Shown here in pieces: positions 46,086 to 54,244 of a stretch of 64,000 nt of DNA (within the stretch, counting starts at the first letter, position 1; each line of letters opens with the position of its first letter). The stretch comes from JAAYAE01 sp963678395. Its GTDB lineage: Bacteria > Bacillota > Negativicutes > Acidaminococcales > Acidaminococcaceae. The notes under the pieces were generated by a model that made no database searches, was not told the DNA's origin, and saw nothing but the letters and a program-made list of their open reading frames with translations. Made by a program: the position numbers and the translations under genes. The stretch covers positions 868,001 through 932,000 of the forward strand of contig OY782827.1 in the NCBI GenBank assembly GCA_963678395.1, given 5' to 3'.

Positions 46086-46955
46086 TTAGTTGCACCTATC
46101 TAGACGAAACTGTATGGGAGATTTATATTGCAGTTTAGCAACAGGCCTTTGCATATTAAAATAGTCTACAGCTTGATGAACAACAATAAAAATATCGTTT
46201 GCTTTCTTGAAATGGAAATCCAAGTTCAATTCTTCTTTGAACCAACCGAAAAAACTCTCAATAACAGCATTATCATGTGGCGTTCCCGCACGAGACATAC
46301 TCTGGATAATGCCATATCTCTTCAAAAGCGTTGTGAAAGCAGGCGAGCTATACTGTGAACCTTGATCGGAATGCAGTATTGTTGGCTCTGAACCAGCAGC
46401 CTTTCCAATTAAAACTAAGAGATCTGTTAGTGGTTTAAGAACAAAAGGCAGGTCTTCACGAAAACCAAAATTCCAAGACACCATTTCATTATTAAATAAA
46501 TCTAAGTAACATGTAAAGAAGCATTTTCTGCCATGCCAGTAGAATTCGGTAATATCTGTTACAACCTTTTGTAATGGTCTCTTAGCCGTGAAATTGCGGT
46601 TTAGAATATTTTTAAAGATATTATGCTCTTTTCCAACACCGCCCCAGTGTTTCTTTTTTCGTGCCTTAGACTGGATGCCAATACTTTGCATGCAAGAGAG
46701 CACCCTCGGGAGACAAATATGCCATCCGGTATCTTTCAAAATTCGATTACGAATTCTGCGATAGCCATAGCTGGGTTTTTCTTCATGAATTTTACGTATA
46801 AATAATATAATTTCTTGCCGCTGTAACTCATATGTATTGGGACGATTTTTATGTTTTATCCAGTTATAATATCCAGCTCTAGATACCGAAAACTGTTTAC
46901 ATAACCATACTACAGAATAACGGTCACTTAATTCGAATATCGCCTCGAAATACAA
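46086..46955 (-). CDS. IS3-family transposase OrfB (DDE catalytic subunit)
   Basis: The 289-residue frame has an HTH_21-like N-terminus (VVWLCKQFSVSRAGYYNW) and an rve integrase core. The DDE triad is seen in VTDITEFYW, LHSDQGSQY and NAVIESFFGWFKEE. The same frame is open upstream of its ATG into the end of orfA. It is therefore likely made mainly as an OrfAB fusion by -1 frameshifting. Confidence 0.94.
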   Translation of the reverse strand: MYFEAIFELSDRYSVVWLCKQFSVSRAGYYNWIKHKNRPNTYELQRQEIILFIRKIHEEKPSYGYRRIRNRILKDTGWHICLPRVLSCMQSIGIQSKARKKKHWGGVGKEHNIFKNILNRNFTAKRPLQKVVTDITEFYWHGRKCFFTCYLDLFNNEMVSWNFGFREDLPFVLKPLTDLLVLIGKAAGSEPTILHSDQGSQYSSPAFTTLLKRYGIIQSMSRAGTPHDNAVIESFFGWFKEELNLDFHFKKANDIFIVVHQAVDYFNMQRPVAKLQYKSPIQFRLDRCN

Positions 46956-46960
46956 TCGTA

Positions 46961-47308
46961 TTAATTTCCTGCCTTGACATGCCCCCTCTGATATTCTAAT
47001 ATTTTTTTTAGTTTTGCAAGCTCGATATCTTTTTTAGCCAGCTCATATCTAAGGTGTTCTTCGATGGATAGCGTTTTTCTGTTTTGATATGTAGCAAGAG
47101 GATTTCCAGGACGTCTCTTGGATTCTAGTCCAGATTCCCCTTTATCTCTATATATTCTTGCCCAGTAACAAATTAGCGATTTATCTAAATTAAGTTGTTT
47201 GGATAGTTTCCCACTGCTTTCGCCAGCTAAATTTCTCTGCACAACTGATAATTTAAATTCCTTGCTAAAATATCTCTTATTTCCACCTTTGAGGCCCATT
47301 ATTTTCAC
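46961..47308 (-). CDS. IS3-family OrfA (helix-turn-helix)
   Basis: The 115-residue frame has an N-terminal helix-turn-helix (FSKEFKLSVVQRNLAGES) and a C-terminal leucine-zipper-like stretch (RYELAKKDIELAKLKKILEY). It binds the inverted repeats. Near its end is an A8 slippery run (T8 on the plus strand, 47002-47009). A -1 shift there leads into OrfB as KNIRISEGAC, the usual way such elements make the full transposase. Confidence 0.92.
   Translation of the reverse strand: MKIMGLKGGNKRYFSKEFKLSVVQRNLAGESSGKLSKQLNLDKSLICYWARIYRDKGESGLESKRRPGNPLATYQNRKTLSIEEHLRYELAKKDIELAKLKKILEYQRGHVKAGN
47002..47009 (-). other. A8 slippery site for -1 frameshifting, OrfA to OrfB
   Basis: Minus-strand A8 preceded by CT. 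The -1 frame is open from here through the orfB start, which supports programmed frameshifting rather than two unrelated frames. Confidence 0.7.
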
Positions 47309-47385
47309 CGCTTTTTTACAAAATTATAACACTAAGTCACCAGTGGTTTAAGTGTCCACTTAGATGTTACCACTTCACTAAGCGG

Positions 47386-47680
47386 GTGTGAGGCATTGCT
47401 TAAGCAAAGGACATCACGCTTCTGATATAATGGCAATTGTTCAAGTCGCTATTATACAAAAAAGGGTAAAAGTGCAATGATGACTTTTGAAAAACACTCT
47501 AACCTAAAATACAAATTTGGTAACAGGCACTTTTGGGCCACAGGATACTATGTTAGCACTGTGGGTCTGAACGAAGCAACAATAGCAAAATATATAAGAG
47601 AACAAGAAAAAGAAGACCAAATAATGACGAAAATGAGTACAAAGGAATACGAAGACCCTTTCAAGGGTCAGGCTAAGTAG
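47386..47680 (+). pseudogene. IS200/IS605 TnpA (Y1 transposase) C-terminal fragment
   Basis: Reading upstream of the first ATG, the frame gives SDIMAIVQVAIIQKKGKSAMM and then KYKFGNRHFWATGYYVSTVG. This is the last ~95 residues of an IS200-type transposase, including the catalytic-tyrosine helix region. The HUH part is absent; the fragment starts close to the IS3 end, so the IS3 insertion or an adjoining deletion probably removed it. A following stretch, EDQIMTKMSTKEYEDP, reaches a normal stop. Confidence 0.85.
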
Positions 47681-47689
47681 TCAGTCCAC

Positions 47690-47790
47690 AGCGGCTTGAA
47701 CGAATGTGAAAAGCCAGCGTCATTAAGGCGCTGGCAGTTATAAGCCCTTATAGGGCTGGTGCGAACCACCCGTTTCACGGGTGGAAGCGA
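47690..47790 (+). mobile_element. Right end of the IS200/IS605 element
   Basis: Three consecutive hairpins follow the fragment: GCCAGCG/CGCTGGC (47713-47735), AGCCC/GGGCT (47743-47757) and CCACCCG-TTTCA-CGGGTGG (47766-47784). The last is of the kind bound by TnpA at IS200/IS605 ends. Beyond it, 47791-47988 shows nothing I can identify. Confidence 0.75.
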
Positions 47791-47988
47791 TTTAAAAAAT
47801 GAACATAAGAGCGAAATATCCAGTACAATTAAATCGTCGAAGAAATAACGAGTGGTATTAATAGGGTGATAGATATTATAATATTATTGTAACTGATTTG
47901 TTTGGCAAAGGATAAAAAGATTTTGAATGGAAAAAAATAGAAATAAAAATTGTTAAATTATGAAAATTAAGTAGGAAGCAGGTGTTGT

Positions 47989-49386
47989 ATGATGAAAAAT
48001 AATCAAATTATGCATGAAAAAAAGTGCCATGCCATTTTTAATGATATCAAAGATGGAAAGCCTTTGTATGTGAGAATTGAAAATACTTTTTTAGAACCCC
48101 AAAAATTATATAGTGATGAACTTGATAATAAAAAGTATGTGCGTGTATCAATATTAACTAATGCAATAATTGATTATGATTGTTTGATGTTTAAAAGTGA
48201 ACGGGGAACAGATTTTTTAGAAAATTATAGGCCATATTTTATAAGTTTTGTTGTATCTCTTAACGAGAATAAACTAAATGATTTGATGGTTATTGGTGAT
48301 TCGTGGTGTAGTGCTAAGTTTATAAAGAGTGACGAGCAGATTATAGATGACGGTGTTACAATAAAAGGTTACTTGGAGATGAGTGCAAGTCCAATAAGCT
48401 ATTTAAATGGCAGATTATTGGTATTTAAGGACAAATCAATAGATGCATCTACGTTAGACAAAATTAACAAGACATATAATCTACCAAATTTTCAATGTAT
48501 GAGTGATACGGAAATAAATAGGATATTAAATGAAGCGTGGAAGGATGATTTTCCTGTAACGATTGATATTTATAATATAAGGCATGGAAATGCAGATTAT
48601 ATACGAGGCGAAAAACATAGAATTTTATATGATATTGGGTATAACTATCGTTCGATGCCGAGTTATCATAGTGCTAAGTATTTGAGAGCAGTTACTGCTA
48701 TACGACATCTAAAACCTAGTTGTGTGATTTTGTCTCATTGGGATTTGGATCATATAATTGGATGTGCATATGCAGAAAAAGATATATTTACTAAAAAATG
48801 GATAGCACCAAATTTAACATCTGATTTAGATAAAAATGCATCGAAAAACTCCATACGTCTCGCGGCTTATTTACAAAAGTTGGGTAATCTTTGTTTGGTT
48901 AATAGAAATAGACAAATAACAAGGCAATTGATTGCAACAATTACTGGCGGAAATGGAATAAAAATAAAATTATGGATGGGAAATGGAAAAGATAGAAAAA
49001 TTACTATAAGAAATATAGAAGGATTAATGGTTGAAATTATTGACGAAAAGGATGTATATTCGCATGTATTATTATCTGGCGACGTGCCATATGCCTGTAT
49101 GCCGGATTTGGTGATGAAAAGGACAATTAACTTTATGCATGTACCGTATCATTGTTCCAATATGAATTTGTGCAAATTAAAGAATTTACCCAATCAAGGG
49201 CAATGTGCGATTATTTCTACAAATCGTAAGGTTAATGGCTCGCTTAATTATGATGTACATCACTATCAAGAATTACGAAAAAAATTTACTTACGTAATCA
49301 GTACCATTTGTAATACAATTATGAATGATGAAGCAAATTTATCTGTACAACTTAACTATCGTTACAAAAATGTTCGCTTTAGATGA
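47989..49386 (+). CDS. Metallo-beta-lactamase-fold protein (ComEC-type hydrolase domain) with novel N-terminal domain
   Basis: The 465-residue protein is unfamiliar as a whole. The C-terminal half has a metallo-beta-lactamase pattern: IYNIRHGNADYI and LYDIGY, then SHWDLDHIIG (HxDxDH, near residue 250), LLSGDVPY (near 363) and HVPYHCSN (near 383). This arrangement resembles the ComEC/Rec2 type, which acts on nucleic acid or small molecules. Residues 1-~190 match no family I know and contain no membrane helix. The gene is AT-rich and lies in an island with IS remnants and a reverse transcriptase. A role in defence or mobile-element biology is plausible but not shown. Confidence 0.75.
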   Translation: MMKNNQIMHEKKCHAIFNDIKDGKPLYVRIENTFLEPQKLYSDELDNKKYVRVSILTNAIIDYDCLMFKSERGTDFLENYRPYFISFVVSLNENKLNDLMVIGDSWCSAKFIKSDEQIIDDGVTIKGYLEMSASPISYLNGRLLVFKDKSIDASTLDKINKTYNLPNFQCMSDTEINRILNEAWKDDFPVTIDIYNIRHGNADYIRGEKHRILYDIGYNYRSMPSYHSAKYLRAVTAIRHLKPSCVILSHWDLDHIIGCAYAEKDIFTKKWIAPNLTSDLDKNASKNSIRLAAYLQKLGNLCLVNRNRQITRQLIATITGGNGIKIKLWMGNGKDRKITIRNIEGLMVEIIDEKDVYSHVLLSGDVPYACMPDLVMKRTINFMHVPYHCSNMNLCKLKNLPNQGQCAIISTNRKVNGSLNYDVHHYQELRKKFTYVISTICNTIMNDEANLSVQLNYRYKNVRFR

Positions 49387-49387
49387 G

Positions 49388-50028
49388 ATGTGTTATAAAT
49401 TTGCACAGCTATATACCAGAAAGAACAAATTAACCACTTTAGAAATCTTGGAGCTTTTTCTTAGAGAAGAGCTAGGATTAAAAACCGTACGGCAAAATGT
49501 GCTGCGACGCCGCAGGGCAAGATTGCTGACCGAAAAATCTATTGAAGACTTTGACTTCGGTTTTCACGAAGTGTATCCAAAGCACAGATGCTAAGACTAT
49601 CTGATATGACCTGGATTGAGCAGGCGTACAATGTTTGCTTTTTGGCACGCTAGGTGTTGGCAAAGCACACCTTGCCTTAACACTGAGCACCAAAACGTTA
49701 GATCTTGGTTATACAGTAGCTTTTGAAACGCTGGACAATCTTATGAAGCTGCTAAAAACGGAAGAAATATCTAATAGCAGTAAACACAGATTGGGATATC
49801 TGTGCAAGGCTTCGCGTACCCTAATTGATGAAGTTAGTTTCATTTCCGGCATGGCGGAATGTACTTCACTTATTATTACTTCAAACAAGGGAATTTGATG
49901 AATGGGCAGAATTCTTAGGAGATTCCACTATAACTACGGTTATTCTAGAGCGCCTGATTCAACATTGTGAAATACTTAATATGATTGGTAGCAGTTACAG
50001 GTTAGAACACCGTAAATCTATTACGTAA
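49388..50028 (+). pseudogene. IS21-family IstB ATPase, decayed
   Basis: Pieces in shifted frames line up with IstB: EILELFLREELGL and then SIEDFDFGFHEVYPK (first piece, ending 49594). Next come a Walker A-like GTLGVGKAHLAL and TLIDEVSFIS, then FDEWAEFLGDSTITTVILERL and IGSSYRLEHRKS at the end. Several frameshifts and a damaged P-loop show it is dead. No istA is left. Sequence past the stop (about 50045-50095) has the GTGCA..TGCAC arrangement that may be the old element end. Confidence 0.85.
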
Positions 50029-50161
50029 CCACTACTTACAGAAAAATGTGCAGTTTGTGACGAAAAAGTTTGCACTTTACTTGACTGCTTACAACATGAA
50101 AGAAATAATAAAAAAACATATATAATGCTATAAAACAGTGTATAATACTAAAAAAACATCG

Positions 50162-50190
50162 TTGTTAAATTTGTGACAAAATGGTAAAAT
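50162..50190 (+). promoter_or_regulatory. Predicted promoter of the RT leader RNA
   Basis: TTGTTA (50162-50167), 17-bp spacer, TAAAAT (50185-50190). Transcription would start near 50197, about 310 nt before the reverse-transcriptase start. Confidence 0.6.
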
Positions 50191-50359
50191 AAGAAAGTCC
50201 TAAGCATTTGGCGTAGGAGAATGGAATTGTTGTCAAGGCCTTAATGTTCAGACTTAGGTAAACATTGAATTCAAACTTTACCAAAGTCTTACGAGTTATT
50301 AGTATAACAAGGGTAGATAGCGCTATCAATGTTGATGCAATTGGTTCAATATAGCTCAT
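50165..50359 (-). CDS. Small hydrophobic ORF antisense to the RT leader
   Basis: A 64-residue frame starts at ATG 50359 after GGAGGT with 7-nt spacing. On the minus strand TTGTCC-17-TATATT lies upstream. The peptide begins MSYIEPIASTLIALSTLVIL, a probable membrane helix, like type I toxins of the holin-like kind, but it continues for another 40 residues through the strong hairpin. The longer stop-free frame covers 50165-50452. It may be a real toxin-like gene or simply the complement of a structured RNA; the two readings compete. Confidence 0.35.
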   Translation of the reverse strand: MSYIEPIASTLIALSTLVILITRKTLVKFEFNVYLSLNIKALTTIPFSYAKCLGLSYFTILSQI

Positions 50360-50490
50360 TTGATATACCTCCATGATTATTATAATATAATCAACGATTG
50401 TGATTTGGACAACTGTTCGAGTAAAATTGAATATCAATAAGTGTATACCCATCGGCTTAGGAACGTTGTCCTCTGTGCCGGTGGGTTTTG
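50197..50490 (+). ncRNA. Candidate RT-associated non-coding RNA
   Basis: This ~295-nt leader has no plus-strand frame of note and several strong stems. They are TCCTA/TAGGA (50198-50218); a 13-bp hairpin with arms AGACTTAGGTAAA (50250-50262) and TTTACCAAAGTCT (50277-50289), one mismatch; and a terminal stem CCCATCGGC/GCCGGTGGG (50448-50485) with inner AGGA/TCCT, followed by TTTT. That last hairpin looks like a terminator placed just before the RT ribosome site. Defence reverse transcriptases such as DRT2 use a template RNA of similar size at this position. That this RNA is the template is inferred. Confidence 0.55.
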
Positions 50491-50508
50491 CGTCAGGAGT
50501 GAAATTTT

Positions 50509-51915
50509 ATGGCAAAAACTATGGAAGAGTTGCTGGAAACTAAAAGCAAAGGTTACGCCCACTTTGATAATCGAAGTTCTATGAGAAAAGTATGGGAATA
50601 TGTTAAAAATCCAGACAATATAATTCACCATGCATTTTATCCATTTATTTCATATGAAAAAGAATATATCAAATACAATAGTTATGATCGAAAAATCAAA
50701 AATAAATATAGGGAACTCGCTTATTCAGCATATGTTGATAGATGTATTTATACGTATTATGGATATTTATTAAATGAAAAATATAATACAAGAGTTGTGC
50801 AAGATGGAATACAGAATGTAGCTGTTGCTTATAGAACGGATTTGAATAAGAGCAATGTTCACTTTGCCAAAGAGGCAATAGATTTTATTCGCATAAAAGA
50901 AGCTTGTTTCATTATAGTTGGTGATTTTAAAAGTTTTTTTGATTCATTGGATCATAAATATTTAAAGGCTAGATTATGTGACTTGTTGGCCGTTGATAGT
51001 AAGTTGCCAAATGAATATTATGCTATATTTAAAAATATTACAAAGTATTCTGTTTGTAGAATAGAAGACATATTAGAGACATTGAACATGCAAGATACTA
51101 TCCAAAATCACAAAATACTTAATGGAAAAGAGCGAATTTTTGAACTTGATGAGTTTAAAAATTTCAAGACTAAGCATTTTGATAATAAGAGAGGCCGCGA
51201 TAAAGGTGAGCAAATAGAGGGCAATACACACAAAGCAGTAAGTAAAAATAGCACTGGTCGAGGAATCTCACAAGGATCAGCAATTAGTGCAATATTAGCG
51301 AATATTTATATGCTTGACTTTGATAAAAAAGTAAACGAGTATGTAAAAAAGAATGATGGCCTATATATGCGCTACAGTGACGATTTTATTATTGTTTTTC
51401 CAAAGCATAGTGATGATGGTTTTAAAAGTCAATATGAAATGATAAAAAAATACATTAAAGATGTTGACAACTTAATTTTAGAACCTAGTAAGACACAGAT
51501 ATTCGAATATAATTTGACTAATTTATGTAATCGTAGTATAGATTTTGTCGATTGTGGGGAAAACGGTAAAAATAAGTTAAATTATTTGGGGTTTACATTT
51601 GATGGTAAACATGTGACAATACGCGATAAAACGTTAACAAAGTATTATTACCGAATGTATCGAAAAATAAAATGCGTAAAAAAATGGTATCTGGAAACAA
51701 ATAGATTGTCGGCTAGAGATTTATATAGAGTTTATTCGGTGCATGGTAAAAATTCATTGAAACAGGAAAAGCACGCACCAAAAAAGCATTGTGGAAACTT
51801 TTTTTCTTATTTGGAGAGAGCCCAAAAAATATTTGGCGATGAAGAGCCAATTTCCCGTGGTACTAAACGTCATATGGCAAAGATAAAACAAAAATTAAAA
51901 AAGTTTGAAAAATGA
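50509..51915 (+). CDS. Stand-alone reverse transcriptase, probably defence-type (DRT/UG, DRT2-like)
   Basis: The 468-residue protein has clear RT motifs. The first catalytic Asp is in IIVGDFKSFFDSLDH (Asp139), motif B is GRGISQGSAIS, the YxDD box is MRYSDDFIIVF (residues 289-292), and NYLGFTFDG follows. No maturase/HNH domain, Avd partner or template/variable repeat is present, so group II introns and diversity-generating elements do not fit. The N-terminal KGYAHFDNR and HFAKEAIDFI, with KNITKYSVC after motif A, recall UG2/DRT2-type proteins as I remember them. The start follows AGGAG. The structured leader is described separately. The class should be treated as provisional; the RT call is firm. 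Confidence 0.88.
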   Translation: MAKTMEELLETKSKGYAHFDNRSSMRKVWEYVKNPDNIIHHAFYPFISYEKEYIKYNSYDRKIKNKYRELAYSAYVDRCIYTYYGYLLNEKYNTRVVQDGIQNVAVAYRTDLNKSNVHFAKEAIDFIRIKEACFIIVGDFKSFFDSLDHKYLKARLCDLLAVDSKLPNEYYAIFKNITKYSVCRIEDILETLNMQDTIQNHKILNGKERIFELDEFKNFKTKHFDNKRGRDKGEQIEGNTHKAVSKNSTGRGISQGSAISAILANIYMLDFDKKVNEYVKKNDGLYMRYSDDFIIVFPKHSDDGFKSQYEMIKKYIKDVDNLILEPSKTQIFEYNLTNLCNRSIDFVDCGENGKNKLNYLGFTFDGKHVTIRDKTLTKYYYRMYRKIKCVKKWYLETNRLSARDLYRVYSVHGKNSLKQEKHAPKKHCGNFFSYLERAQKIFGDEEPISRGTKRHMAKIKQKLKKFEK

Positions 51916-51986
51916 CGAATCTTATTTATACAAGAAGGGGGGAATATTATTCGCTTTCAAATGTTAGGATAACCAATATACAAAAA

Positions 51987-52020
51987 ACGGCTAGAATCTT
52001 AATGATTCTAGCCGTAATTT
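51987..52020 (+). terminator. Terminator after the reverse transcriptase
   Basis: ACGGCTAGAATC and GATTCTAGCCGT pair perfectly around TTAAT and are followed by AATTTTTTT. The 200 nt up to the oxidoreductase stop show nothing else recognisable. Confidence 0.92.
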
Positions 52021-52221
52021 TTTTCTCTTTTTAATTGTTATTACTTAAAATTTTATTAAGTTTTTCTATCAAAGAAACAAAATAATGGCACGGGCCTTAT
52101 CTAAGTTGATTAAGTTTATAAAACTACGAATGATTTGGCAGCGAAGAGTGGTAGCTATAAGGCTTAGATAGATAAGCCCCCTTAGGATGATCTTGATAGT
52201 GTATATTTGAATATAAATTAT

Positions 52222-53223
52222 TTATAAATCGAGATTAACTATAGTTCTTCCCATGAGTTTGCCCTGCAAGATGAGGTCGATTTTTGTATTTAAACCTTCT
52301 AAGGATACTTCTTCGACATTTTCTTCTAAATTATGAAGTTTCCATTCATTAGCTAACAACGACCAAATATTTATTCTTAAATCCATTGGACACATTACGG
52401 AATCGACGCCATATAGAGTAACACCCCTTATAATAAAGGGATAGACAGAAGTCAATAGTTCAGGAGAGGCTACGTTCCCACAACATGTTACACTTCCACC
52501 ATATTTAGTGGATTTTATTGCAGTTGCTAGCATATTTCCACCTACTGTATCAATTACACCAGCATAATTTTCTTTTAAAAGCATTCTACCTGATTTGTCA
52601 TCTAATTCATTTCTAAGAACAATATCTTTTGCGCCTATTTTCAATAACTTTTCTTTTGCATCAGGCTTACCAGTAGCTGCAATAACTGCATAACCAAGTT
52701 TATGAAGAATGCCAACAGCAATACTACCTACACCACCTGTTGCACCTGTTACTAAGATGTTACCATCCTCTTGTTTAACACCGCCATGTATTAATTTATA
52801 AATGGAGAGAGCGGCAGTAAAACCAGCAGTACCATATATCATGGTTTCTTTTAGTGAAAGATTGTTTGGTAATTTAACAACCCAGGAAGCGGGGACTTGG
52901 ATATACTGACCATATCCTCCGGAGGTATTCATACCTAAATCGTATCCTGTAACGAGGACTTTATCTCCAGGACAGAAATTTTCATTTTCACTTTTTACCA
53001 CAATACCTGCTGCATCTATGCCTGGAGTATGAGGATATTTTTTGGTAACGCCCTTATTGCCGGAAGAAGAAAGAGCGTCTTTATAGTTTAAAGAAGAATA
53101 CCCTACATTGATTAAAATATCCCCTTCAGGAAGAGTGCTAACATCCCGGCTGACAATTTCTCTTGAGAACTGCTTATCGTTAGTTTCTGTTACTACCATT
53201 GCTTTAAATTGAATTTTAGACAT
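52222..53223 (-). CDS. YhdH/YhfP-family zinc-free quinone oxidoreductase (AcuI-like)
   Basis: Medium-chain dehydrogenase/reductase of 333 residues. It shows NVGYSSLNYKDALSSSG at the N-terminus, PGIDAAGIV, and the NADPH motif VTGATGGVGSIAVGIL near residue 155. The C-terminal part has GVDSVMCP. Relatives include AcuI acrylyl-CoA reductase and quinone oxidoreductases; the substrate is not defined here. It is transcribed divergently from a MarR regulator with a shared inverted repeat between them. Confidence 0.9.
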   Translation of the reverse strand: MSKIQFKAMVVTETNDKQFSREIVSRDVSTLPEGDILINVGYSSLNYKDALSSSGNKGVTKKYPHTPGIDAAGIVVKSENENFCPGDKVLVTGYDLGMNTSGGYGQYIQVPASWVVKLPNNLSLKETMIYGTAGFTAALSIYKLIHGGVKQEDGNILVTGATGGVGSIAVGILHKLGYAVIAATGKPDAKEKLLKIGAKDIVLRNELDDKSGRMLLKENYAGVIDTVGGNMLATAIKSTKYGGSVTCCGNVASPELLTSVYPFIIRGVTLYGVDSVMCPMDLRINIWSLLANEWKLHNLEENVEEVSLEGLNTKIDLILQGKLMGRTIVNLDL

Positions 53224-53245
53224 ATATTCACGTTCCTTTATGTTA

Positions 53246-53300
53246 TAATAGTTTGGTATAAAACCATTATAACATAAAAAGGTTTTGTGTCAAACTATTG
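53246..53300. promoter_or_regulatory. Inverted repeat, probable MarR operator between divergent genes
   Basis: Arms AATAGTTTG..AAAACC (53246-53265) and GGTTTT..CAAACTATT (53281-53300) match at 16 of 20 positions, with 15 nt between. It covers the -10/-35 zone of the oxidoreductase gene, so binding of the neighbouring MarR protein should control it. A likely marR promoter, TTGGTA-18-TATAAT, lies at 53323-53352. Confidence 0.65.
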
Positions 53301-53378
53301 TGCTTTTAAAAAAATTATTATATTGGTAAAAACTTTTGCATAATACTATAATTATTTCAAATGAATGAGGTGGATAAC

Positions 53379-53807
53379 ATGAAGGATAAATATATAGTTT
53401 ACTTTATGAGTAGAATAAAGAGTAAAATGTTACATTTTATTGAAGCGCAATTAAAAGAAAATAGTTTGGATGATTTGATCCCTTCACATGGCAATATTCT
53501 TACAGCACTTTATGAAAATCATGGGAAAATAACAACGAAACAAATTGCACAAATAATTGGCAAAGATAAATCAACAGTAATACCATTAGTCAATAAGTTA
53601 GTAGATTTGGGCTATATAAAAAAAGAAAAGAAGGAATTAGATAAAAGAGTCACTTATATCATACTTACCGAAAGAGGGAAAGAAATAGAAGCAAAGTTCA
53701 ATGCTATTTCACGAGAAGTATCCATTACGGCTTACAGAGGATTTTCGGCGGAAGAAAAGGAAATTTTTCTAAATTTATTAAAAAAATTAAATAACAATTT
53801 CAATTAA
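53379..53807 (+). CDS. MarR-family transcriptional regulator
   Basis: Winged-helix repressor of 142 residues. The recognition region is TTKQIAQIIGKDKSTVIPLVNKL and the wing is GYIKKEKKELDKRVTYIILT. The ATG at 53379 follows GAGGTGG with a suitable gap; ATG 53361 is less likely. As a typical MarR it probably represses the divergent oxidoreductase until an electrophile or aromatic ligand binds. The ligand is unknown. Confidence 0.9.
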   Translation: MKDKYIVYFMSRIKSKMLHFIEAQLKENSLDDLIPSHGNILTALYENHGKITTKQIAQIIGKDKSTVIPLVNKLVDLGYIKKEKKELDKRVTYIILTERGKEIEAKFNAISREVSITAYRGFSAEEKEIFLNLLKKLNNNFN

Positions 53808-54029
53808 TATCTACTTGTAAAAGGGCTTTTTTTAGAATCTCTCAACTGGAATATGCAAAATGCTTATGAGCGGAATGATTTTTCGCACTCATATATTATA
53901 TAGAACCCAAATAAGTCATAACAAAGTGATAGAACGCCTTCTTTATATTGAGCAACAAAGCTAGATGTGCTAAACTTTATAATATATTATTTAAATAAAT
54001 TTGAATTTATAAATGAGGAAGATTAAAAT

Positions 54030-54137
54030 ATGTGTACTGATTTTATAAATTTAACAACGGAAAATATTGTTAATGAGCATTTATGTTGTGTTATACGCAG
54101 TAAAAACCCGTATCCAGGTGTTGAGGCTAAGCAGTAA
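54030..54137 (+). pseudogene. N-terminal remnant of a YoaP-like acetyltransferase
   Basis: A 35-codon frame after GAGGAAG reads MCTDFINLTTENIVNEHLCC and then ends at a stop after YPGVEAKQ. The FINLTTENI..EH.CC start and YP..EAKK-like end match the beginning of GNAT proteins with a YoaP domain. The rest is missing; 54138-54244 has only AT-rich sequence. The complete GNAT gene downstream is a different protein. Confidence 0.55.
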
Positions 54138-54244
54138 GTTTATTTGATATTAATTACCTAAAGAAAATACTCGAAAAGCAAAAATACCCTTACTTATTTA
54201 ATAGAAATATTGCGATAAAATATTCAGAATAGAGATGACCGCAC

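Larger units (their letters stand above)
46043..47377 (-). mobile_element. Intact IS3-family insertion sequence (IS150-like)
   Basis: About 1.33 kb, carrying orfA and orfB on the minus strand. The terminal inverted repeats are imperfect but long: TGAAGTGGT.. with GGACACT..AACCACT on the left, and the complement (AGTGGTTTAAGTGTCC .. ACCACTTCA) on the right. The outer ends follow the TG...CA rule. CTA flanks both sides (46040-46042 and 47378-47380), a possible 3-bp target duplication. Both frames are complete, so the element may be active. A decayed copy lies near 63.3 kb. Confidence 0.9.

Noticed and set aside
50197..51915. Diversity-generating retroelement, retron or group II intron
   Set aside because: No template/variable repeat pair or Avd gene, no maturase/endonuclease domain, no intron domain V-like end. 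The leader lacks an obvious retron inverted-repeat a1/a2 pair, though a retron cannot be fully excluded without structure search.
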